A stretch of 30,419 nucleotides of DNA. Origin: CAZNYG01 sp964577205 (GTDB lineage: Bacteria; Elusimicrobiota; Endomicrobiia; Endomicrobiales; CAIRNS01). A program made the translations under genes and the position numbers. The notes under the pieces were generated by a model. That model was not told where the DNA came from, did no database searches, and was given only the letters and a program-made list of their open reading frames with translations. Position 1 is the stretch's first letter; the number at the start of each line of letters is the position of its first letter. The stretch spans positions 1 through 30,419 of the forward strand of contig CAZNYG010000021.1 of assembly GCA_964577205.1 (NCBI GenBank). The letters run 5' to 3'. Of the stretch, positions 24,059 to 30,419 are shown one piece after another.

Positions 24059-26173
24059 ATGTCCATTAAAAAACGCATGTTCATTCTTACGATCACCGCC
24101 CTCTTGTGTCTGGCGGGATCGATCCCGGCATCCGGGAGCAATCCTGTCAAAAAGATAATCAAAGACCTCCCTGATATCCACACCCTTGAGACCTATACCC
24201 CGAGCCAGGTGACGAAGATCTATGATTACCGGGGCAACGTTATCACGGAGCTTTTCACCGAGAGACGGACGCTGATCCCTCTCAAGGACATTCCCGCGGA
24301 TCTCCAGAACGCCGTCATAGCGACGGAAGACAGCGATTTCTACGGCCACTGGGGCATCTCGGTCAAAGGCATAGCGCGCGCGGCTTTGAACAACCTTGTG
24401 AAACGGCGCGTCGCGCAGGGCGGATCGACGATAACGCAGCAGCTGGCAAAGACGATTTTCCTGACCCCGGACCGCACCATGGAGCGGAAGGTCAAGGAAC
24501 TTGTACTGACCCTGCAGATCGAACGCGGTTATACCAAATCCGAGATCCTGCAGCTGTACCTGAACCAGATCTATTTCGGCGCCGGAGCGTACGGCGTCGA
24601 GTCCGCCGCGCGCATCTATTTCTCGAAACACGTGAAGGACCTGAACCTCGCCGAATGCGCGCTCCTGGCGGGGCTGCCCCGCGCGCCCAATTACTATTCC
24701 CCTTTCGCGAACGTCGAACGCGCGAAGACCCGCCGCGCGGTCGTACTGATGCGGATGAGGGAAATGAAATTCATCACCCCCGAGCAGGAAAAAGCGGCCA
24801 ACGAGGTTCTCATTTCCACGAAGAAGTCATCGATCCCGACGGATATCGCGCCCTATTTCATAGAGTTCGTCCGGCTGCAGCTGGAACCGAAATACGGCAC
24901 GCACATGATCTACCGCGGCGGCCTTTCCATTTACACGACACTGGACTTGAAAGCCCAGAGATCAGCGGAACAGGCCATGTTCAAAGCCCTGGACGCCTAT
25001 GACGTCGCCCGCGCGTCCGCGGCGATTGCCTCCGGCGGCAAGGCTTCGCGCTCCCGCGTGCAGGGAGCGCTCCTCGCGATCGATCCCAAGACCGGAGGCA
25101 TCCGCGCGATGGTAGGCGGCCGCGATTTCCGCGAATCGCAGTTCAACCGCGCCGTACAGGCGCGCAGGCAGCCCGGCTCTTCGTTCAAACCCGTTATTTT
25201 CACGGCCGCGCTGGAAAACGGCTTTTCCCCGGCGACGGTGATAGAAGACAAGCCCATGATCTTCCTCAATGACGGCAAGGACTGGAAGCTGGAATCCCGC
25301 GACCCGGGCTTCCTGAAAACCCTTCCCGCCGAGATGTTGAAAGACCCGATGAAAGTGTGGATGCCGGAGAACTACGGCAGGAAATACCATGACCGCGTGC
25401 TGATGCGTTCGGCGCTGGAGCATTCGCTTAACGTCTGCTCCATCGAGATACTTTCCAGGATCGGCGTAGCCAAAGTGATCGAATTCGCCAGGCGCATGGG
25501 CATAGAAAGCCCGCTGACCGGCACGCTTTCACTCGCCCTGGGATCGAGCGACGTGACGCTTATTGAAATGGTATCGGCGTTCAGCGTGCTGGACTCGGGC
25601 GGCATCAGGACGCGGCCTTACGCGGTCATCCGCGTGCTGGATAAGAACGGCAAGGCGCTTGAAGAAAACCTTCCCGTAGAACAGGAAGCGTTGTCCGCCC
25701 AGACATGTTATGTCATGACCAGCATGATGCGCGGCGTTGTGGAACGCGGCACCGGCGCCGCGGCACGCGCCCTGGGCCGACCCTGCGCCGGAAAGACCGG
25801 GACCACCAACGACTACAGCGACGCCTGGTTCATCGGCTATACTCCACAACTGGTCGCGGGAGTATGGATAGGGTTCGACACCCGCATGTCGCTGGGTGAA
25901 AAGATGACCGGCGGGCGCCTGGCCTGCCCGATATGGACCGAGTTCATGAGCGGCGCGCTGAACGGCGAACCGGTACTGAACTTCAATTCCCCCGGCGACG
26001 TGGTCTTCACCCTTATCGATCCGCGCACCGGCCTCCTGGCGCTCAGCAAAACGCCCGGCGCGTTCCTGGAATCGTTCGTAAAAGGGACGGAGCCGAAAGA
26101 CTACTACCCGCAGGAGGAAGTGCCGGAAGACAGAAAGGTCAACGAGATCCCCGGCGACGAGGAAGGATTCTAA
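24059..26173 (+). CDS. mrcA: Class A penicillin-binding protein (PBP1A type)
   Basis: A 704-residue bifunctional peptidoglycan synthase acting on lipid II at the outer face of the inner membrane. A signal-anchor (about 6-25) is followed by a glycosyltransferase 51 domain (about 60-235) with catalytic E90 in 'ATEDSDFYGHWG', 'GGSTITQQLAK' (121-131), the 'RKVKE' segment with the second glutamate E147, and 'YLNQIYFG'. The transpeptidase domain (about 330-640) has 'SSFK' with nucleophile S374 and K377, 'SLN' (456-458) and 'KTGTT' (579-583). All catalytic motifs are intact and the length is usual. The short acidic tail (675-704) has no recognised domain. It is transcribed alone from a consensus promoter and converges on the metallophosphoesterase gene. 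The symbol is by family resemblance; ponA is equally used. Confidence 0.96.
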   Translation: MSIKKRMFILTITALLCLAGSIPASGSNPVKKIIKDLPDIHTLETYTPSQVTKIYDYRGNVITELFTERRTLIPLKDIPADLQNAVIATEDSDFYGHWGISVKGIARAALNNLVKRRVAQGGSTITQQLAKTIFLTPDRTMERKVKELVLTLQIERGYTKSEILQLYLNQIYFGAGAYGVESAARIYFSKHVKDLNLAECALLAGLPRAPNYYSPFANVERAKTRRAVVLMRMREMKFITPEQEKAANEVLISTKKSSIPTDIAPYFIEFVRLQLEPKYGTHMIYRGGLSIYTTLDLKAQRSAEQAMFKALDAYDVARASAAIASGGKASRSRVQGALLAIDPKTGGIRAMVGGRDFRESQFNRAVQARRQPGSSFKPVIFTAALENGFSPATVIEDKPMIFLNDGKDWKLESRDPGFLKTLPAEMLKDPMKVWMPENYGRKYHDRVLMRSALEHSLNVCSIEILSRIGVAKVIEFARRMGIESPLTGTLSLALGSSDVTLIEMVSAFSVLDSGGIRTRPYAVIRVLDKNGKALEENLPVEQEALSAQTCYVMTSMMRGVVERGTGAAARALGRPCAGKTGTTNDYSDAWFIGYTPQLVAGVWIGFDTRMSLGEKMTGGRLACPIWTEFMSGALNGEPVLNFNSPGDVVFTLIDPRTGLLALSKTPGAFLESFVKGTEPKDYYPQEEVPEDRKVNEIPGDEEGF

Positions 26174-26240
26174 CGGCAAACGTTATCTTTGCATGGTATT
26201 GTTGTCGTTTCGTGCTTACGCACTGTCTTTCCGCTGTTCC

Positions 26241-26273
26241 TTACTCACTTACTCACCCACTCACTTACTCACT
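26241..26273. repeat. ACTCACTT tandem word repeat overlapping a stop codon
   Basis: TTACTCACTTACTCACCCACTC-type tract of 4-nt words between two convergent genes. On the minus strand it supplies the final Ser-Glu codons and the TAA stop (26267-26265) of the metallophosphoesterase. There is only one copy here, unlike the paired arms between co-directional genes. Confidence 0.8.
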
Positions 26274-27218
26274 GAAGTTAAAAATCGTTATTTCCGGGCG
26301 GCTGAAGATGCGCAGGGGGAGCAGGACGGTGCCTATGCCGCGGTTGACATACACTTTGTCCCGCGGATAATATCCCGACACGAACTTTTTTGATGAGCGT
26401 GAGGAATGGTTCAGGTAGAGCGGGCCGAAACCGGGTATCACTATCTGGCCTCCGTGAGTGTGCCCGGAAAGAACAAGGGAAATATCCCGCATGTCGGCCT
26501 TGTCCACGATATGCGGGCTGTGTGCCAGAAGGATGGCCGGAGCTCCTGCGGGGATGTTTGCCGTCGCCGCGAAGACATCGTCGTACATCAGGAAGTTGTC
26601 GTCAATGCCCGCCACGTACATTTCCCTTCCGTCCACCGTCAGTTCCACGCTTTGATTGAGCAGAACGATCACCCGTCTCCGTCGCAGTTCCGCGGCGAAC
26701 CGCGCCGGGTCCACGCCGTTCGGATCGCTTTTGCCCGCCGGCCTGCGCGGAGGCCTCAGAAAAGGCAGTACCCGTTCGATGACGAGCCTGACATCGTAAG
26801 GCGCCAGCTTCGCGTAGAGTCCACGAACAGCTTTTACGGCCGGGTTCCCGGTATCGGGGTTGGGATGGTCGTTGTTCCCGAAAACAGCAATGACGGTTCG
26901 TCCCGCGGATATCCGTTCAACAAGCGACAGACAGGCAGGCACTCCTCTTTTGTCAGAAACAAGATCCCCCGTGATGAATATGATGTCCGGATCGATAAGC
27001 CCGACGAGTGAAACCAGTTTTTTTTCCCTGAAGCCATACCTCTCGACATGCAGGTCGGACAACTGGATAACCCTTGCGGAAGCGCACACGCGGGCGAGAT
27101 CCCCGTCGCTGAAAGCCCTTTTTTCCACCACGATCCCTTCGGTTTGAATGAACAGCCATGCTCCCAGAGAGCACAGCGCGAAGGCCGTCCAGAATACTGT
27201 CCGTCCGGTCGGCCTCAT
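26265..27218 (-). CDS. Membrane-anchored metallophosphoesterase (YkuE-like)
   Basis: A 317-residue calcineurin-like phosphoesterase with one N-terminal membrane segment (about 9-24). Metal-ligand motifs appear in order: 'LSDLHVERYG' (D55, H57), 'FITGDLVSD' (D85), 'FGNNDH' (N115), 'LLAHSPH' and 'LVLSGHTHGGQ'. The usual GNHD/E motif reads GNND, so the histidine normally assisting catalysis is Asn116, which may reduce or change activity; some phosphodiesterases of this fold also lack it. YkuE relatives are envelope-associated and their substrates are uncertain. ATG 27218 overlaps the TGA of the preceding gene (ATGA), so the two are translationally coupled. The last codons and stop come from a tandem word repeat. 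Confidence 0.9.
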   Translation of the reverse strand: MRPTGRTVFWTAFALCSLGAWLFIQTEGIVVEKRAFSDGDLARVCASARVIQLSDLHVERYGFREKKLVSLVGLIDPDIIFITGDLVSDKRGVPACLSLVERISAGRTVIAVFGNNDHPNPDTGNPAVKAVRGLYAKLAPYDVRLVIERVLPFLRPPRRPAGKSDPNGVDPARFAAELRRRRVIVLLNQSVELTVDGREMYVAGIDDNFLMYDDVFAATANIPAGAPAILLAHSPHIVDKADMRDISLVLSGHTHGGQIVIPGFGPLYLNHSSRSSKKFVSGYYPRDKVYVNRGIGTVLLPLRIFSRPEITIFNFSE

Positions 27219-27838
27219 CGCTCAAGCCTCACGTGATCGAGATAAAAAGTACGCGGCTGCTTCCTGTCTTCGATGGAAAAGTGGATGATCCTCCGTGCCG
27301 CATTCGGACGTATCCTGCGTGAGATATCTTCAAGAAGGATGCGGATTTCGTTGCTGCCGGAAGACACTGTCCTGCGCAGTACGAAACGGCTCAGGTTGGG
27401 GTCATGGGTATACCGATGGTACCAGTCTCCGACGCGGATCTCCATCATGAACGGAGCCCCCGGATTATAGACGTCGAACGCGAGCGCCGCGTAACCGCGC
27501 CAGTCGCGCGGGAAATGCGTGATAACCAGCTGGCCCCACTTCTTCTCCCGCCACACGACCAGAAGCGAAGACGACCCGTGGGCGGCACGGTTCCCTGAAA
27601 GGCTGCTTCTGACGCCTCCCGGAGTCTCATACTCGATGAAACAATTGAAACGGTCTTTTTCCGTTTCAAAATCATTGATGACCCATACCGCCGGAAGGTG
27701 TTTTGGGACAGGATCAACCGCCTCGACGCGGATGACGGGACGCGGCGCGGTACGGGCTAAAGGAAGATCATTGCGGAAAGACACGAACAGGAAGGAGGCG
27801 GTCCCCGCGAGGATTGACACAAAAATGTACGGGCGCAT
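27215..27838 (-). CDS. Membrane-anchored carbohydrate-binding-like (galactose-binding fold) protein
   Basis: A 207-residue protein with an N-terminal signal-anchor (about 5-21) and a single jelly-roll-like domain (about 50-207): 'VINDFETEKDRF', 'HGSSSLLVVWREKKWGQL', 'YAALAFDVYNPGAPFMMEIRVGD', 'IIHFSIEDRKQPRTFYLDHV'. The final 'F.LDHVRL' strand is typical of CBM-like galactose-binding folds. It probably binds sugar or peptidoglycan at the envelope, but ligand residues cannot be assigned. No catalytic residues are seen. Its stop overlaps the start of the phosphoesterase, suggesting the two products work together. The ATG at 27838 lacks a clear ribosome site. Its 5' flank contains an opposing plus-strand promoter at 27859-27887. 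Confidence 0.7.
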   Translation of the reverse strand: MRPYIFVSILAGTASFLFVSFRNDLPLARTAPRPVIRVEAVDPVPKHLPAVWVINDFETEKDRFNCFIEYETPGGVRSSLSGNRAAHGSSSLLVVWREKKWGQLVITHFPRDWRGYAALAFDVYNPGAPFMMEIRVGDWYHRYTHDPNLSRFVLRRTVSSGSNEIRILLEDISRRIRPNAARRIIHFSIEDRKQPRTFYLDHVRLER

Positions 27839-27858
27839 TATGGCCGAGAAAAGAATCC

Positions 27859-27887
27859 TTGACGTTTTTTTCAGTGCCTGCTATAGT
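27859..27887 (+). promoter_or_regulatory. Strong plus-strand promoter with no protein gene downstream
   Basis: TTGACG (27859-27864), a 17-bp spacer and TATAGT (27882-27887), each 5 of 6 to consensus. The predicted start is G27894. The next plus-strand landmark is the terminator at 27970-28003, so it should drive an RNA of about 110 nt. Confidence 0.65.
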
Positions 27888-27893
27888 AGTAAT

Positions 27894-28003
27894 GCCCGGG
27901 GAACAAAGGGATCCCCTCCGCCGGGAAGATCGTGTAGCTGACGTTTCGACGTTCGCTGTAAGATCGCTTGAAAAAACCTCTTCACAAAGAAAGAGGTTTT
28001 TTC
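27894..28003 (+). ncRNA. Predicted small structured RNA of about 110 nt (orphan)
   Basis: Bounded by a near-consensus promoter and a strong intrinsic terminator. The predicted transcript folds into three parts. First, CCCGG (27895-27899) can pair with CCGGG enclosing a GGGGA/UCCCC hairpin. Second, a hairpin runs from GATC to GATC (about 27929-27964), with an inner ACGU-UUCG-ACGU stem-loop. Third is the terminator hairpin. It is not recognisable as tRNA, tmRNA or SRP RNA: the SRP GGAAG.AGC loop is absent, and it is short for 6S RNA. An ORF reads through it from 27893, but it has no ribosome site and runs over the terminator. It lies antisense-oriented between two minus-strand genes. Confidence 0.5.
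27970..28003. terminator. Bidirectional rho-independent terminator
   Basis: A 13-bp perfect stem, GAAAAAACCTCTT (27970-27982) with AAGAGGTTTTTTC (27991-28003), and an 8-nt loop. It gives a T-run on both strands, so it can end both the predicted small RNA (+) and the HD-hydrolase transcript (-). Confidence 0.9.
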
Positions 28004-28007
28004 ATTT

Positions 28008-28033
28008 CCCCCTCTTTATTCACAAAGAGGGGG
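28008..28033. repeat. Second hairpin after the HD gene (CCCCCTCTTT / AAAGAGGGGG)
   Basis: A perfect 10-bp stem (28008-28017 with 28024-28033) and a 6-nt loop, immediately next to the terminator and 19 bp past the HD-gene stop. The flanking CTGGGGGAG continues a G-rich word. Similar 'CCCCCTCTTT' palindromes are common intergenic repeats in environmental genomes. It may stabilise the transcript end. Confidence 0.75.
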
Positions 28034-28051
28034 CTGGGGGAGTTTTCTCTC

Positions 28052-29245
28052 TCACCCCTCACGATAATGATCGAACAGCGTTCCGAAAGGGAAACCGTAG
28101 ATGTCCGCGCCGTGATAGTCGCGGTACAGTTTTTCCTTCGCCTGCTCGAAATTCTTCGGGCATATGCCGAGATCCATGGACAGGCACACCTCGACATACG
28201 CGGCGAACTTGTCGCAGATCTCTATGATCTTCCCGTCCACTGGAGAGAATTCATCTCCGGAGATATCCTCGCCGATGGCCGCTACCTTCTCCGCCTGTCC
28301 GCCGCGAAGGATACGGTTATCGAATTCGTTCTCCACGAAAAATGTTATCTCGCGGTGCCAGGGAACCGGCAGAAGCGGAAGTATCTTCTCTTCGAGCTGC
28401 TTGCGCTCATAGTTCCGGATGATCTTTTCCAGGCCCTCGATGGAACGTTTTATGGGATGGACGATATCCTTGGTCAGCACCTCGGGCAGGTCGTGGAACA
28501 GGGCCGAATAAAAATTGTTGTATACCCGTTTGCCGCTGAAACCCAGCTCCATGGAAGCCAGGTACGACAATGTCGCCACCACCAGCAGATGGCCGAGGAC
28601 GGATGTCTTGGGAAGACGCGGCGACTGGGCCCACCGCTGCTGGAAACGCAGCTGCCCGCACAGGTCGATGAAACCGTAGGATTTTTTCCCAAGCGAAAGC
28701 TTCTGCACGCCGATAAGGTCGTAATGGTCTTCGATCTGGTTCTCTATCTCCTGCTTGGTTTTCTCGATGCCGTAGATGAACGGGCTGACGTTGTATATGA
28801 TCTTGAATTCCCAGTTCGTGGCCATGTAATGAGCGGCCTTGAGTATGCGTTTCTCCCGGCGGGAATACGCCGGATCGGAGAGGTAACGGGAAAACCGGTC
28901 CCTGAACCCGCGGCCGATGTCCCTGATCTCGCCTTCCAGCTGTTCCAGCACCCAGTGGTTGAGTTTTTCCCGTTCTCTCGTCATGAGCTCGTGGAAAACA
29001 GCCGGCTTCAGGTCGGTCAGCGTGATGCGGTGCAGGAACTCGAAGATCCCTCCCTCGATGAGCGCCGGCCAGTCGACGGGATTTTTCGTTTCAGTATCTT
29101 CTTCAAATTTTGCGATAACGTAGGCGATGATCATCTTGTGCGCCTGTTTGTCCAGCTCAGTGAATTCCACCGGCCGCGCATGGTCGTTCCATCGCTGGAT
29201 GCTGGCCGCGGAATAAACGCGGTCGATCAGGCCTTTCGTTATCAT
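28052..29245 (-). CDS. HD-domain phosphohydrolase
   Basis: A 397-residue soluble protein of the HD superfamily. The N-terminus has 'QRWNDHARPVEFTELDKQAH'. The metal site appears later: H219 (VLGHLLVVA), the HD pair H251-D252 in 'YSALFHDLPEVLTKD', and a downstream Asp in 'EICDKFAAYVE'. Such proteins hydrolyse nucleotides or other phosphoesters with a divalent metal; YfbR-like nucleotidase is the nearest general idea, but this protein is about twice as long and the substrate is unknown. AAGGAG lies 6 nt before ATG 29245. It is 110 bp downstream of the holin-like gene, and its transcript is closed by the terminator at 27970-28003. Confidence 0.88.
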   Translation of the reverse strand: MITKGLIDRVYSAASIQRWNDHARPVEFTELDKQAHKMIIAYVIAKFEEDTETKNPVDWPALIEGGIFEFLHRITLTDLKPAVFHELMTREREKLNHWVLEQLEGEIRDIGRGFRDRFSRYLSDPAYSRREKRILKAAHYMATNWEFKIIYNVSPFIYGIEKTKQEIENQIEDHYDLIGVQKLSLGKKSYGFIDLCGQLRFQQRWAQSPRLPKTSVLGHLLVVATLSYLASMELGFSGKRVYNNFYSALFHDLPEVLTKDIVHPIKRSIEGLEKIIRNYERKQLEEKILPLLPVPWHREITFFVENEFDNRILRGGQAEKVAAIGEDISGDEFSPVDGKIIEICDKFAAYVEVCLSMDLGICPKNFEQAKEKLYRDYHGADIYGFPFGTLFDHYREG

Positions 29246-29280
29246 GACAACTCCTTTCTAACGGCGGATATGGGCTTGAC

Positions 29281-29369
29281 AGGCGACATGAGATATGAGA
29301 CACGTAACAGCAACGGCGAAACGACAAGAAACAGGCAAGAACGACCATCCAGCGTCTAGTGTCCAGCGT
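29281..29369. repeat. Word repeats around the holin-like stop (ATGAGATATGAGAC and CCAGCGTC)
   Basis: Two low-complexity words lie between the HD and holin-like genes: GACATGAGATATGAGACACG (29284-29303) and a direct repeat CCAGCGTC-TAGTGT-CCAGCGTC (29348-29369). The second contains the TAG stop of the holin-like gene and encodes its last four residues (DAGH). The two words are not inverted copies of each other. Confidence 0.7.
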
Positions 29370-29796
29370 CGTCTTTTTCGTCAACTATCTCCGCGTCTAT
29401 GATCCTGCGGGCCGGGGGCGGGGATGGCGGCGGACGGCGGCCGGCTCCGGGCGGCCGGGTATTGAAGGACCAGTTCAGCAGAAGGCTGATGACACTGAAT
29501 ATCAAAGCGCCCCAGAAAGCGCTCCAGAAACCCGCGATTGAGAACCCGCGGACGATCTTTGCCGCGAGAAAAAGAACGAAACCGTTGATGATAAAAGTGA
29601 AAAGCCCGAGGGAAAGGATGTTCAGCGGGAGCGTGACAAAGACAAGTATCGGTTTTAAGAAAACATTCAACAACCCCAGCACAAGCGCCGCTATAAGGGC
29701 GGCCGCGATATTCTCCACATGGATACCGGCCGCGATACGGGCGACGGCAAGCAGCGCGACCGTATTGATGATCCAATTCAAGAAAAACCTTCTCAT
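29356..29796 (-). CDS. Four-TM 'phage holin family' membrane protein
   Basis: A 146-residue protein with four hydrophobic segments (about 7-24, 30-52, 55-76, 84-106) and the family-like 'NWIINTVALLAVARIAAGIHV', 'LGLLNVFLKPILVFVTLPLNILSLGLFTFIING' pattern (shown in parts) of the widespread bacterial holin-IV-like family. Despite the name, chromosomal members are not phage lysis proteins and their function is unproven. The cytosolic tail (about 108-146) is Pro/Arg-rich, then acidic. AAGGA lies about 6 nt before ATG 29796. The last codons and TAG stop are supplied by a repeat word. No other phage genes are present. Confidence 0.85.
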   Translation of the reverse strand: MRRFFLNWIINTVALLAVARIAAGIHVENIAAALIAALVLGLLNVFLKPILVFVTLPLNILSLGLFTFIINGFVLFLAAKIVRGFSIAGFWSAFWGALIFSVISLLLNWSFNTRPPGAGRRPPPSPPPARRIIDAEIVDEKDDAGH

Positions 29797-29857
29797 ATCT
29801 GTCCTTATACCAAATTAGTGCCGCTTCCCGCAAATATTGAAGCGGGCGGCCGGCGCG

Positions 29858-29901
29858 AAAAAAAAGAGAAGCCGGCATACCTTTTCAGGCATACCGGCTT
29901 C
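29858..29901 (-). terminator. Rho-independent terminator of ppdK
   Basis: On the minus strand, GAAGCCGG pairs with CCGGCTTC (8 bp), extended inward by pairs with two mismatches around a GAAAA loop, and is followed by CTTTTTTTTC. It begins about 18 nt past the ppdK stop codon. Confidence 0.88.
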
Positions 29902-29919
29902 CCGTTCATCTATCAGTCC

Positions 29920-30419
29920 TTATTTCTTCTTCTTGCTCTTTGCCGCTTTTTTCCCGTTGCCTTTGATCACTGCCTGAGCCGCCGCCAGGCGGGCGATGGG
30001 CACGCGGAACGGAGAGCAGGAAACGTAACTCATGCCGACGCGATGACAGAAATCAACGGAGCGGGGATCGCCGCCGTGTTCGCCGCAGATGCCGATCTTC
30101 ATTCCCGGGCGGGCTTTTCTGCCGCGCTCAACACCGTATTCGATCAGCTGGCCGACGCCTTCCTGGTCGATCGTCTGGAATGGATCGTCAGCGAGAATAC
30201 CCTGTGACAGGTATTCCGGCACGAAGCCGCCGATATCGTCGCGGGAGAACCCGAAGCCCATCTGGGTCAGGTCATTGGTGCCGAACGAGAAGAACTCGGC
30301 GACTTCCGCGAGCTTGTCGGCGACGAGCGCCGCGCGCGGGATCTCGATCATGGTCCCGAAAGAATACGGAAGTTTTTTCAGGTTGAATTTCTTCAAGACT
30401 TCCGCGTATACCTTTTCTA
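29920..30419 (-). CDS. ppdK: Pyruvate, phosphate dikinase, C-terminal part (5' end outside the window)
   Basis: The reading frame runs off the right edge, so only the last ~166 residues are seen. They are the PEP/pyruvate-binding TIM-barrel end of PPDK, which interconverts pyruvate, ATP and Pi with PEP, AMP and PPi. Diagnostic segments are 'GTMIEIPRAALVADKLA', 'FFSFGTNDLTQM', 'FSRDDIGGF', and the active-site 'GICGEHGGDP' with the catalytic Cys, followed by 'YVSCSPFRVPIARLAAAQA'. A Lys-rich tail (KKAAKSKKKK) extends past the usual end. The TTG at 30396 is not a real start, since the conserved sequence continues upstream in frame. A strong terminator follows. Confidence 0.95.
   Translation of the reverse strand, partial: EKVYAEVLKKFNLKKLPYSFGTMIEIPRAALVADKLAEVAEFFSFGTNDLTQMGFGFSRDDIGGFVPEYLSQGILADDPFQTIDQEGVGQLIEYGVERGRKARPGMKIGICGEHGGDPRSVDFCHRVGMSYVSCSPFRVPIARLAAAQAVIKGNGKKAAKSKKKK

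Noticed and set aside
27894..28003. SRP (4.5S) or 6S RNA identity for the predicted small RNA
   Set aside because: The conserved SRP loop GGAAG...AGC is absent, and the length and fold do not match the 6S central bubble.
27814..28227. Plus-strand open frame covering the predicted small RNA
   Set aside because: No ribosome site; it would read through two perfect hairpins and a terminator; composition is not protein-like.
27968..29359. Plus-strand open frame of about 463 codons
   Set aside because: Antisense to the HD hydrolase, whose metal motifs and ribosome site are clear; it also starts inside a terminator stem.
29356..29796. Prophage remnant because of the holin-like gene
   Set aside because: This four-TM family is widespread on chromosomes, and no other phage gene, integrase or att site is visible.

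Overview
The window reads as a chromosomal segment of an uncultivated, diderm (outer-membrane-bearing) bacterium. The evidence is a PorV/PorQ-like outer-membrane protein, a second predicted beta-barrel protein, and a very large secreted protein ending in a FlgD-like/type-A sorting domain of the kind linked to type IX secretion. Coding DNA is GC-rich and intergenic DNA is AT-rich or low-complexity. A run of 10 Ns at 10057-10066 shows this is a scaffolded draft or metagenome assembly. I cannot name the phylum with confidence; the gene mix resembles FCB-group or other candidate-phylum genomes. UGA is used as a normal stop (hisS and the gene at 27215 end in TGA).

Layout. A small BON-domain gene (220-408, +) converges on a long block of genes that are all on the minus strand, from 23757 down to 420. 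In transcription order these are: GDP-mannose pyrophosphorylase/phosphomannomutase-like fusion, phosphohexomutase, cytosolic GAF-PAS histidine kinase, a predicted archaeo-eukaryotic-type primase overlapping it by 8 nt, a TIM-barrel sugar isomerase/epimerase, hisS, a FecR-domain exported protein, a beta-barrel protein, the giant secreted multi-domain protein (about 1630 aa, crossing the gap), a decayed four-helix-bundle gene, a PorV-like protein, a CHASE2-class III adenylate cyclase, a DUF3307 membrane protein and a HEAT-repeat protein. A class A penicillin-binding protein (24059-26173, +) is divergent from this block and has a textbook sigma70 promoter. To its right, again on the minus strand, lie a metallophosphoesterase coupled to a membrane-anchored carbohydrate-binding-like protein, an HD hydrolase, a four-TM holin-like protein and the 3' end of ppdK.

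How the genes may work together. The FecR / barrel / giant secreted protein / PorV / CHASE2-cyclase group looks like a cell-surface module: an exported polypeptide, its outer-membrane partners and a cAMP-producing envelope sensor. The two sugar-nucleotide genes and the PBP point to envelope polysaccharide and peptidoglycan synthesis. The histidine kinase-primase pair is the least expected association.

Three non-coding signals stand out. (1) Most intergenic gaps hold a pair of inverted, low-complexity 'word' repeats, with a different word in each gap, often touching or containing the stop codon. (2) An isolated plus-strand promoter at 27859-27887 followed about 110 nt later by a strong terminator predicts a small RNA. 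(3) An ACTC/GCTC octamer tract lies inside the signal-peptide codons of the PorV-like gene, where a change in copy number would shift the frame.
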